Shown in pieces: positions 1 to 5,589 of a stretch of 6,787 nt of DNA. The notes below the pieces were generated by a model that saw nothing but the letters and a program-made list of their open reading frames with translations, had not been told where the DNA came from and searched no databases. This DNA is from Chloroflexota bacterium (GTDB lineage: Bacteria; Chloroflexota; Anaerolineae; Aggregatilineales; UBA2796), in NCBI GenBank assembly GCA_017743585.1, contig JAGHYP010000155.1:1-6787 (forward strand), in the 5' to 3' direction. A program made the translations under genes and the position numbers. Every line of letters starts with the position of its first letter. Positions within the stretch are counted from its first letter, which is position 1.

Positions 1-484
1 CCGCTTGATCGGCGTTGATGTTGTGCAAACCGCCGTCGTCGGCAAGCGCAATCGGCGCGATGACAGGCACGACGCCATCGGCGAGCGCGCGCCGCAAAAT
101 CTCGACGCGCACGCGATACACTGTGCCAACGCGCCCTAGATCGCCTTCAGGATGCTGCAGCGGACGCGAGCGCAACAACCCGCGATCCGCGCCGTGGAAG
201 CCTTGTGCCTCCACGCCGTGCTTGACCAACGTCGCCACCAAGTTCACGTTTGCGTTGCCGACGAGCGCCATTGCCACCAGCTCCATTGTCTGTGCGTCCG
301 TGACGCGCAAGCCGCCGATGCTGCGCGGCACGATGCCGAAGGCAGCCTGCAGCCGGCTGATCGCTTTGCCGCCGCCATGCACAAGGATCGGCGGCGCGGA
401 TAGCGCCTTGAGATGCTCAGCTAAAGCGCTCAGATATGCCGGGTCTTCAAGCGGCGCGCCGCCAATTTTGTAGAGCCTCACCAT
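1..484 (-). CDS. argB: Acetylglutamate kinase, N-terminal 161 codons (cut by window edge)
   Basis: Phosphorylates the gamma-carboxyl of N-acetylglutamate with ATP, the second step of arginine biosynthesis, in the cytoplasm. The visible part has the amino-acid-kinase signatures in order: KIGG at residues 6-9 (phosphate-binding Lys6), VHGGGK at 35-40, GLRVTDAQTM at 58-67 (substrate side), a GFHGAD loop at 95-100 where many ArgBs have GLSGAD, and NINADQA at 155-161. The ATG at 484-482 opens in frame after the argC stop with a 30-nt gap. Only a weak AGAGG lies about 12 nt upstream, so translational coupling to argC is likely. The protein starts almost at the first beta strand and lacks the N-terminal helix found in arginine-inhibited hexameric enzymes, so it may be a dimeric, arginine-insensitive form (inference; the C-terminal half is not visible). 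The KIGG...VHGGGK pattern resembles Bacteroidota-type ArgB more than the KYGG...VHGGGP form. The [LysW]-aminoadipate kinase LysZ was considered, but GLRVTD and the argC partner favour ArgB. Confidence 0.93.
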   Translation of the reverse strand, partial: MVRLYKIGGAPLEDPAYLSALAEHLKALSAPPILVHGGGKAISRLQAAFGIVPRSIGGLRVTDAQTMELVAMALVGNANVNLVATLVKHGVEAQGFHGADRGLLRSRPLQHPEGDLGRVGTVYRVRVEILRRALADGVVPVIAPIALADDGGLHNINADQA

Positions 485-514
485 TGTGAGCTGCTGCCTC
501 TGCTTGATCAAATC

Positions 515-1552
515 CTAGAGCAAGCCTGCCGTCTCAGGCAGGCCGAACATCAGATTGAAGTTCTGCACAGCCTGCGCCGACGCGCCTTTGCGCAGATTGT
601 CAATGGCGCAGGTTAGGATGAGCGTCTTGCCGTCGCCTTCGCTCACGCCGATCACTGCGCCGTTGCGATGCGCGGCCTCGCGAATGCGCGCCGCTCTGCC
701 CGGCGGATGCAGCGCGATCAGCGGCTCATCGGCGTAGGCATCTTGGTAAGCAGCGTAAGCGCGCTCCAGCGTCCACTCGGGCTTGAGCGTCGCGTAGACG
801 GTCGCCAAAAGGCCGACCTCGAGCGGCACGAGGTGCGGCGCAAAAATCAGCCTGCCGCAATCGGCCTGCAGTTTGCGCAGCGCCTGCTCGATCTCCGGCA
901 CGTGCCGATGCTGGCGACCGATGTTGTACGGCTTCACGTCGCCGTAGACTTCGCAGAACATAGACTCAGGCTTTGGCTCTCTGCCCGCGCCTGAGACGCC
1001 CGTCTTGGTATCGGCGATGATCGGCGCGTCGCTCAACGCGCCAGCGCGCGCCAGCGGGTAAAGCGCAAGCAGCGTCGCTGTCACGTGGCAGCCTGGATTG
1101 GCAATGTAGCGCGCGTTGCGCAAGGTCGCGCGCGTTATCTCGGGCAGACCGTACGGCGCGGGCAGCAGCTGCGGCGCTGGATGCGGCATTTTGTAGGTTT
1201 GCTCGTAAAGCGCAGCCGACTCAAGGCGCAGATCGGCGCTCAGATCGATGACGCGGACGCCTGCTGCCACAGCGCGCGCCGCCACGCTGCCTGAGACGCC
1301 GTTCGGCAGGCACAGAAAGACTGCGTCTACGCTATCGAGCGGGGCCTCCTCTGCTCTGATGAGCGGCGTGCCATCTTCGAGGGCGCTCTCGCGCTCAGAG
1401 GTGGCGAATTGCAGCGTCGCGTGCGGATGGGTGCGCAGTAGGTCGAGCAGGAGCTGCCCCGTGTAGCCTGTGGCGCCGAACACGCCGACTCGCAGCGTCC
1501 GCGTCGTTGTCGTTGCAATAGATGATGATGCATCAGAGAGCGTGCGTGCCAA
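515..1552 (-). CDS. argC: N-acetyl-gamma-glutamyl-phosphate reductase
   Basis: NADPH-dependent reduction of N-acetylglutamyl phosphate to the semialdehyde, the third step of arginine biosynthesis, cytoplasmic. At 345 aa it matches the usual type-1 ArgC length. Visible motifs: dinucleotide-binding GATGYTG at residues 26-32, LPNGVS at 82-87, the active-site NPGC at 152-155 with catalytic Cys155, TGVSGAGR at 184-191, HRHVPEI at 215-221 with the likely catalytic His217, and the conserved C-terminal region NLRKGASAQAVQNFN at 319-333. The start is TTG at 1552-1550. It is supported by AAGGAG at 1564-1559, 6 nt upstream, the best ribosome-binding site in the window. It gives a Ser/Thr-rich 20-residue N-terminal extension before the first beta strand. 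It is first in an operon with argB and lies directly downstream of an attenuator-like leader. Confidence 0.97.
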   Translation of the reverse strand: MARTLSDASSSIATTTTRTLRVGVFGATGYTGQLLLDLLRTHPHATLQFATSERESALEDGTPLIRAEEAPLDSVDAVFLCLPNGVSGSVAARAVAAGVRVIDLSADLRLESAALYEQTYKMPHPAPQLLPAPYGLPEITRATLRNARYIANPGCHVTATLLALYPLARAGALSDAPIIADTKTGVSGAGREPKPESMFCEVYGDVKPYNIGRQHRHVPEIEQALRKLQADCGRLIFAPHLVPLEVGLLATVYATLKPEWTLERAYAAYQDAYADEPLIALHPPGRAARIREAAHRNGAVIGVSEGDGKTLILTCAIDNLRKGASAQAVQNFNLMFGLPETAGLL

Positions 1553-1556
1553 GCGA

Positions 1557-1564
1557 CTCTCCTT
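1557..1564 (-). promoter_or_regulatory. Shine-Dalgarno sequence fixing the TTG start of argC
   Basis: On the minus strand AAGGAGAG precedes TTG, with 6 nt between AGGAG and the start codon. No ATG is available in frame near the N-terminus, so this site decides the start. It lies downstream of the terminator hairpin, so argC can only be translated from read-through transcripts. Confidence 0.85.
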
Positions 1565-1587
1565 TTTGATGTGCAGGCTTAACGCAT

Positions 1588-1626
1588 AAAAAAAGCCCTT
1601 CAGACTCGCTGTAGTCTGAAGGGCTT
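1588..1626 (-). terminator. Intrinsic terminator in the argC leader (attenuator terminator)
   Basis: A perfect 14-bp inverted repeat is formed by 1613-1626 and 1593-1606 (minus-strand 5' arm AAGCCCTTCAGACT) with a 6-nt loop. A run of seven T on the minus strand (1594-1588) follows, two of them inside the stem. No T tract follows on the plus strand, so it acts only towards argC. It lies between the leader ORF and the argC ribosome-binding site, not at the end of a gene. As an unregulated terminator it would shut off the argC promoter, which implies conditional read-through. Confidence 0.93.
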
Positions 1627-1672
1627 GCGCCGTCGCGTTTCCGCTAAGCAGGGCGCAGCATCCATCCAGACC
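1613..1672 (-). promoter_or_regulatory. Predicted antiterminator fold competing with the terminator
   Basis: Minus-strand GGTCTGGATGG (1672-1662, inside the leader ORF) can pair with CCCTTCAGACT (1623-1613), the 5' arm of the terminator: 10 of 11 positions pair, two of them G-U. Between these strands a second helix, TGCGCC (1657-1652) with GGCGCA (1631-1626), and a GCG/CGC stem (1644-1642 with 1637-1635) closed by a GAAA loop continue the same hairpin. It uses 1626-1613 and therefore cannot coexist with the terminator. The leader stop codon (1646-1644) sits inside the inner part, so a ribosome there would break it. Pairing was worked out by eye; no energies were calculated. Confidence 0.75.
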
Positions 1673-1724
1673 TATGGCTGATGGTACGGCGGATACGGCG
1701 CGGAGCGAAGCGGACGCGAGTCAT
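1644..1724 (-). CDS. Arginine-rich leader peptide of the argCB operon (26 aa)
   Basis: A short ORF from ATG (1724-1722) to TAG (1646-1644). It begins MTRVRFAPRRIRRT and ends GWMLRPA. Eight of 26 residues are arginine (positions 3, 5, 9, 10, 12, 13, 18 and 24), with RRIRR at 9-13. Codons used are CGC (five times), CGT (twice) and AGG (once). An AGGA at 1738-1735 lies 10 nt upstream of the ATG, a moderate ribosome-binding site. The predicted transcription start is about 17 nt upstream. Its role would be to sense charged tRNA-Arg: ribosomes stall at the Arg run when arginine is scarce and reach the stop when it is plentiful. The peptide itself is probably not functional. It fits the classic leader-peptide pattern of trp, his or leu attenuators, but for arginine. 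It could be a chance ORF, but the combination of promoter, Arg content, alternative folds and terminator makes that unlikely. Confidence 0.85.
   Translation of the reverse strand: MTRVRFAPRRIRRTISHRSGWMLRPA
1662..1684 (-). promoter_or_regulatory. Predicted anti-antiterminator (1:2) hairpin in the leader
   Basis: Minus-strand CCATCAGCC (1684-1676) can fold onto GGTCTGGATGG (1672-1662) around an ATA loop, with CCATC/GATGG as the main 5-bp stem and a few inner pairs interrupted by bulges. It sequesters the strand needed for the antiterminator. Its 5' strand starts just after the Arg12-Arg13 codons (1691-1686), within the footprint of a ribosome stalled there. It is weaker than the other two folds. 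Confidence 0.55.
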
Positions 1725-1747
1725 GTCTCTTGAATCCTCAAGGCGCA

Positions 1748-1774
1748 ATTATACACGAAGCAAGGTAGGGTCAA
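1748..1774 (-). promoter_or_regulatory. Sigma-70-type promoter for the argC leader
   Basis: On the minus strand a TTGACC -35 (1774-1769) and a perfect TATAAT -10 (1753-1748) are separated by 15 nt, slightly short of the usual 16-18. The expected transcription start is near 1741, which gives a leader RNA of about 154 nt up to the end of the terminator T tract. It is the only convincing promoter in the window and marks argCB as a unit separate from the operon upstream. Confidence 0.75.
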
Positions 1775-1776
1775 TT

Positions 1777-1789
1777 GTGCAGATTGCAC
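1777..1789. repeat. Small palindrome just upstream of the argC promoter
   Basis: GTGCA and TGCAC form a perfect 5-bp inverted repeat around a 3-nt spacer, ending 3 nt before the -35 element. It lacks a T tract, so it is not an intrinsic terminator for the upstream operon. It does not resemble the ArgR box pattern. It could be a regulator half-site pair or chance. Confidence 0.3.
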
Positions 1790-1798
1790 GAAGTCGCC

Positions 1799-2650
1799 CT
1801 AGTCCTTCACGCGCAGGCGGCGCGCCACGAAGATGATCGCCAGCAGGCCGAGTGCCAGCAAGCCGATGGCGGGCAAGCTATCGGGCGAGCGGCCGTTGAG
1901 ACCGATGTCATCGAAGAAGCCGCCTTCAGGCAACGCTCTGGGCGTCGGCGTGGCGCTGGGCGTGATCGTGACCAGAGCGGGCGTGATCGTGATCAGAGCA
2001 AGCGGCACGCTGGGCGTGCCAAGCTCAACCAAGCTAAGAGTCGGAGAAGGTGAGATGGTCACTAGCAAGCCGATCGGCGTCGGCGTCGGCGTGGCGGGAA
2101 TAGGCGTGCCGAGCGCCACGTCGCGCGCTTGCGCCGTCAGAGTCAGCAATAGTGCAGCATTTTGAGTCTGTTGTGCGAAAAGCGTGGCGAACGCCTGCGC
2201 CGTCTCGGTGAGATTCAGCGCCGAGAATTGGAAAGTCTGCGTGAGGACGGCAATTCGTGTCTCTTCCGCTTCTGTGGCGGCGATATCCGCAGTTGGGGTT
2301 GGCGTGCTAGTGAGCGTTGGCGTCGGCGTTGGCGTGCTGGTGAAAGTCGGCGTTGGCGTCGGCGTGCGCGTCCATGTTTGCGCGATCGTGGTGCGCGTCA
2401 GCGCGTCGAGGACTGCCGCGTTGGTCTGCTCAATCGCCACGCCCGTCTGTTGCAAAACTCGATTGCGATTGGCTGCATCAATCACTGCTATGATGGAGAC
2501 AACAAGTGCCGCAAAGGTTAAGAAGGCCAGAAGGAGCGCCAAGATCAGGAAGGTGCGATTGGTCGGGAGGGCGCGATTGCGCGGCGGCTCTGCACCGCCT
2601 ATTGCGTCTAGATCGTCAAGTGGCAAATTGCCGCCCAAGTTGTTAGCCAT
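1799..2650 (-). CDS. Thr/Pro-rich protein with two membrane segments and an LPxTG-like tail
   Basis: 283 aa, family not recognised. Layout: a hydrophilic N-terminus (1-32) with Arg residues, a strong membrane helix at about 33-57, a probable short helical stretch (60-92), then Thr-Pro repeats (TPTPTPTFTSTPTPTP at 97-112, continuing to 120). A Gln/Thr/Ala-rich segment follows at 125-180, then further Thr-Pro stretches (182-192, 221-237). The C-terminus has LPAIG at 259-263, a hydrophobic run 264-276 and a basic tail ARRLRVKD. The end has the order of a sortase signal (LPxTG motif, hydrophobic stretch, positive tail), but with Ile in place of Thr. The Thr-Pro part is probably outside the cell and acts as a spacer or stalk; such tracts are common in Chloroflexota surface proteins. 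The ATG at 2650 follows the previous stop by 8 nt, and the GGGGGA of its ribosome-binding site directly follows that stop codon. Last gene of the five-gene operon. Confidence 0.85.
   Translation of the reverse strand: MANNLGGNLPLDDLDAIGGAEPPRNRALPTNRTFLILALLLAFLTFAALVVSIIAVIDAANRNRVLQQTGVAIEQTNAAVLDALTRTTIAQTWTRTPTPTPTFTSTPTPTPTLTSTPTPTADIAATEAEETRIAVLTQTFQFSALNLTETAQAFATLFAQQTQNAALLLTLTAQARDVALGTPIPATPTPTPIGLLVTISPSPTLSLVELGTPSVPLALITITPALVTITPSATPTPRALPEGGFFDDIGLNGRSPDSLPAIGLLALGLLAIIFVARRLRVKD
2288..2362 (-). repeat. Thr-Pro coding tandem repeat
   Basis: Codons 97-121 of the Thr/Pro-rich gene hold an imperfect repeat of a ten-residue unit, (F/L)TSTPTPTPT, about 30 bp per unit. On the plus strand it reads as repeated GGCGTTGGCGTCGGCG-like words. 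Copy number could vary between strains or be miscalled in assembly. Confidence 0.7.
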
Positions 2651-2658
2651 GCTTCCCC

Positions 2659-3756
2659 CTAAGATTGCAGTCGGCCTGATGCATCTAATGGACGTCCGAT
2701 CAACTCTACATTTGCCAGCGGCACAAAGGCGACCTCTGAGTTATCGGAGAATTGCACCTCTGCCGCAGCAACACGTAGCCCATTTTCCATTGCGATCGGC
2801 GCTTCAGGCAAATTTATGACTCTGGCAATCCGTCCGATGTGCGGCAGGCGCGTGACGCGCACGGTCGCGCCAACGGCTAGAGGCAGATTGACCTCCGGCG
2901 TGCGCAGGCGCGCGCTGAGACCGATTGGGATGACAATCTCCGGCCGCTCGGAGCGCCAAACTGAAGGTTGCACAGCGTCTACCGTTGTAAAGCGCCCGCG
3001 ATTGCTCTCCAGCAAGCTGCGGACGATTTGAGAATACGGCAAATTGCCGAAGCCTTCGGTCAGGATGACAGGAATGCCCAGCTGCAGCGCTTGCTCGCGC
3101 AATGCCGACGTCATAGACGGGGCGATGATGGCGCGCCAACGCCTTTGGACGGCTTCTTTGAATGCCTCAGGCGTCTGAATTGACTCTTCCCACACGACGA
3201 CCTGCCCGCTGTCTCCCTCGTCCTCTAGCCCGAGCCGCTCTTGCGCTCTCTCCTCTTCGGCGAAGCTGAGCGCGCCATAGCCGGCCTTGCCGTTGCCCCA
3301 TGCCGCTTGGATCAACGCGCCGCCTGTCTCCAGCACCACGCGCCGGTCGCTCACGCTGTTCACGCGACCTTCCATCAGCGCGTAGACTGCCACTGGCTGT
3401 GGATCGGTCTGCAGCACGACGCGCCCTGCCTCAAAGTGCGCAAACAGCGCGCGTTTCGGTGTGACCACGCGCTTGGAACGATGCGCCAAGAGCGTCACGC
3501 CGCTCTCATAGACCTCGCCGACTGGCACTTGCAACATCTCCTCTGTGATCTGCTCAGGATGCCGCAAGCCGAGCAACTTGACTGCATCTAGGAAGATCAC
3601 CTCAGATGGAACAGTGCCTGCCAGCAGGACTGTATCTGGCGTCACGGTTGAGCCTTCGCTCACCTCCGCCCTGCCGATGGCGTTTGGCGGCAACTTATAC
3701 TCGCGGATGATGCGCGTTGAGCCAAGAATGATGGTCGCCTCAGGGTAGTAAGGCAT
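2659..3756 (-). CDS. Conserved-hypothetical-type protein with barrel-like ends, partner of the MutL-like gene
   Basis: 365 aa, soluble, no signal or membrane segment, function unknown. Three parts can be seen. An N-terminal beta-rich part (about 1-160) has two stretches reminiscent of barrel-sandwich folds: KLPPNAIGRAEVSEGSTVTP at 21-40, and a similar beta pattern around 100-150 (MEGRVNSVSDRRVVLETGG). A middle alpha/beta segment (about 185-250) has the alternating pattern of a small Rossmann-like domain (VVVWEE, RAIIAPSMTSALREQALQLG, IPVILTEGFG). The C-terminal part (about 295-353) has VRVTRLPHIGRIARVINLPE followed by beta strands, similar to a KOW-type or SH3-like barrel. It starts 11 nt after the MutL-like stop, with only a weak AGGCGA ahead of the ATG. 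The tight spacing suggests that it works with the MutL-like protein. The domain assignments are pattern-based. Confidence 0.8.
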   Translation of the reverse strand: MPYYPEATIILGSTRIIREYKLPPNAIGRAEVSEGSTVTPDTVLLAGTVPSEVIFLDAVKLLGLRHPEQITEEMLQVPVGEVYESGVTLLAHRSKRVVTPKRALFAHFEAGRVVLQTDPQPVAVYALMEGRVNSVSDRRVVLETGGALIQAAWGNGKAGYGALSFAEEERAQERLGLEDEGDSGQVVVWEESIQTPEAFKEAVQRRWRAIIAPSMTSALREQALQLGIPVILTEGFGNLPYSQIVRSLLESNRGRFTTVDAVQPSVWRSERPEIVIPIGLSARLRTPEVNLPLAVGATVRVTRLPHIGRIARVINLPEAPIAMENGLRVAAAEVQFSDNSEVAFVPLANVELIGRPLDASGRLQS

Positions 3757-3767
3757 AGCGACGTCGC

Positions 3768-5579
3768 CTAGCCGCCCTCTTGCACAGCTTCATACCACTT
3801 CGGCAATAGCTCGGCGCGCTTGCTCGGGTCGCGCGGCAAGACGAGCGGCCTACCGCGCGTATCGAAGAGCAAACCAACCGCGCTGCCTTGCACTTCGAAG
3901 CTCAAGCGGCGCTTGCCGTTCAGCCGTAAGCCGCGCCCAAGTTTAAGCGATACCCGCGCGCGCTGACCAATCGGCACAGGCACAACGCGCAGCGTGTTGC
4001 TCGGCACTCGGACTTCGCGGCTGCGTCCATCGGCGTAAGTGATGCGCGCTTCAAGCGCCGTGCCGCTCGCCTTGCCGCTCGGGCAGATGGCCGTGGCGAG
4101 ATTGAGCAAGCCGCCTGTTTCCAGCACTTGTACCACCATCAGCGGCTCAAGATGGATCAGGCTGCCCATCGAGGCTATGACGCCATACGGATCGAGGCGC
4201 AGATCGACGATCCCGAGCGGCTGTAGGGCGTCCAGCAGGAGCAGCGCGCCCATGCCCGCGTTGATCGGCTGCGCCAAGACCGAGCCGACGCCGATGATCA
4301 GGCGCATAGGCGGCAATGGCGCGTTGATCGGAACGCCCTGCCAGCCCTGCCGCGACGTCTGCATGGCGACTCGAATCAGTTCGCGCGCGAGCGCGTATTC
4401 TAACTCAAGCTCGCGGCCGATCTCAGGCACAGTGGCAGGGCGCAAGGTCTTGTTCCAAGCGTAGTCCATGATTTCACTTGGCGCAGGCTCAAAGGTGAGC
4501 CAGCGCGCGATGTTGCGGACGCCAACTGCCTCAACGCCGCTGACTGCGCTGTGCCCTAGCCCGAGATCGGAGCGAATGGTCACGTTCAGCGCGCCGCGCA
4601 CCATGGCACAGACCGTCACAGTGGAACTGCCGACGTCCACCAACAGCACGTTCCGCTTTTTGCCCGATGCATCGGCCAAGTAGCGCACGATGTTGCCGTA
4701 GCTCTCGACGCTTGGCAGCACGCCTAGCTTGCTAGCATCCTGAACGATCTTGAAGCCAGGCGTGGTGCGCGCGCGGTAATCGCCGTAGAGAAAGGCGAGT
4801 TCAAGGCGGATCGGGTCAAATGATTCGCGCTCAAGGCTGGGACGCACGTTTTCAGTGATGTACAGCGGGACGCGCCCCTCAAGCTGCTCGCGCACGAACG
4901 CGCTGAGCGCCGCATTGCCTGCGTAGAGGACAACGGGCTTCATGGCGGGCGCCAGCTGGACGGCAAGGCGCACTGTCTCGATCAGCGCCCGCATTGGCGC
5001 GTTAGCGCCGCTGTTTGTGCCGCCTACAATCAAGATCAGATCGGGCGCGGCGCGCAAGATGGCGTTCACTTGCTGCTCAGGCGTGCGCACGTCCAGCAAG
5101 TCGAGCGCGTCTACCAATTCGACATACGTACTTTCAAGCGCGCGCTTGCCGCTCTCCAAGCTGATGTTCGGCATCAAGCCGACCAGCACTGCCCGAATCG
5201 GCTTGCCGCCGCTGGCGGTCGCCACGAATGTGTTGCCATACTCCTCGCCCATTAGCAGACGTTGCTCGCGATCGGCTGAGAGGAAGTTCAAGCCGCTGAG
5301 CGCGCCTAGCTCTGCCAGTGCGCGCCGCAAGCCCTCGCTCACGTCGTGGCCGCGCGGCGCGGCAGTTGTCAGCGCCTGCGCGCGCCCGACAAGGCGGAAT
5401 TGCCCTTCCACAAGGTCGTAGAGCGCTACGCGCGTATGCACGCTGCCGATATCAGCGGTCACCACGCGGCGCACAGCCGTCTCCACAGGCTGAGTCTCGA
5501 CGACCTTGCGCGCTGAACGCGCGCTAGGCGTCTTCTGCGCGCCCGACTCGGCTTTAGGCGCCTTTGCGCGTGCCGTCAT
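3768..5579 (-). CDS. MutL/GlmL-like protein of the ASKHA (actin/Hsp70) fold
   Basis: 603 aa. An Ala/Lys/Arg-rich, probably disordered N-terminal tail (1-37) precedes a nucleotide-binding fold. TADIGSVHTRVALYDL at 41-56 looks like the first phosphate loop (Asp43), LLVDVGSSTVTV at 312-323 like the second (Asp315), and IIGVGSVLAQ at 428-437 like the adenosine motif. GGTNSGAN at 186-193 corresponds to the GGTDGG-type stretch of the GlmL/MutL family. SDLGLGHS at 337-344 is also typical. A C-terminal beta-rich domain (about 505-590) follows. GlmL-type proteins are known from glutamate mutase loci and are thought to act as a chaperone or reactivator, but no glmE/glmS is visible here. Its neighbours are membrane and surface proteins, so a role in envelope assembly similar to PilM or FtsA ATPases is possible (inference). 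Ten nt separate its ATG from the preceding stop. The family call is fairly sure; the function is open. Confidence 0.85.
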   Translation of the reverse strand: MTARAKAPKAESGAQKTPSARSARKVVETQPVETAVRRVVTADIGSVHTRVALYDLVEGQFRLVGRAQALTTAAPRGHDVSEGLRRALAELGALSGLNFLSADREQRLLMGEEYGNTFVATASGGKPIRAVLVGLMPNISLESGKRALESTYVELVDALDLLDVRTPEQQVNAILRAAPDLILIVGGTNSGANAPMRALIETVRLAVQLAPAMKPVVLYAGNAALSAFVREQLEGRVPLYITENVRPSLERESFDPIRLELAFLYGDYRARTTPGFKIVQDASKLGVLPSVESYGNIVRYLADASGKKRNVLLVDVGSSTVTVCAMVRGALNVTIRSDLGLGHSAVSGVEAVGVRNIARWLTFEPAPSEIMDYAWNKTLRPATVPEIGRELELEYALARELIRVAMQTSRQGWQGVPINAPLPPMRLIIGVGSVLAQPINAGMGALLLLDALQPLGIVDLRLDPYGVIASMGSLIHLEPLMVVQVLETGGLLNLATAICPSGKASGTALEARITYADGRSREVRVPSNTLRVVPVPIGQRARVSLKLGRGLRLNGKRRLSFEVQGSAVGLLFDTRGRPLVLPRDPSKRAELLPKWYEAVQEGG

Positions 5580-5589
5580 CGCTGTATCA

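Noticed and set aside
15..473. Plus-strand ORFs opposite argB, argC and the MutL-like gene (for example 15-473, 4942-5421)
   Set aside because: Low-complexity Arg/Ser/Ala/Pro composition typical of antisense frames in GC-rich DNA; the minus-strand genes have clear motifs.
1526..1535. 10-bp palindrome TGATGCATCA early in argC
   Set aside because: It falls within a run of Ser/Ala codons in the coding region, and a short repeat (GATGATGAT) adjoins it; no promoter or regulator context.
1579..1587. Minimal ORF ATG-CGT-TAA (Met-Arg-stop) right after the terminator T tract
   Set aside because: The Arg codon is tempting as a second sensor, but no Shine-Dalgarno precedes it and a 9-nt match is easily chance. 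Only conservation in relatives would revive it.
1593..1626. Bidirectional terminator or end-of-operon terminator
   Set aside because: The T tract exists only on the minus strand, and no gene ends just upstream apart from the leader ORF. No plus-strand transcript is expected.
1588..1741. T-box riboswitch or metabolite riboswitch in place of a leader peptide
   Set aside because: The region is too short and lacks the T-box 14-nt antiterminator consensus. The translated Arg-rich ORF with a ribosome-binding site explains the layout better.
2184..2819. Long plus-strand ORF of 211 codons opposite the Thr/Pro-rich gene
   Set aside because: Val-Gly-rich repeats (VGVGVGV) are the antisense reading of Thr-Pro codons. 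It runs across a real gene boundary and has no ribosome-binding site or recognisable domain.
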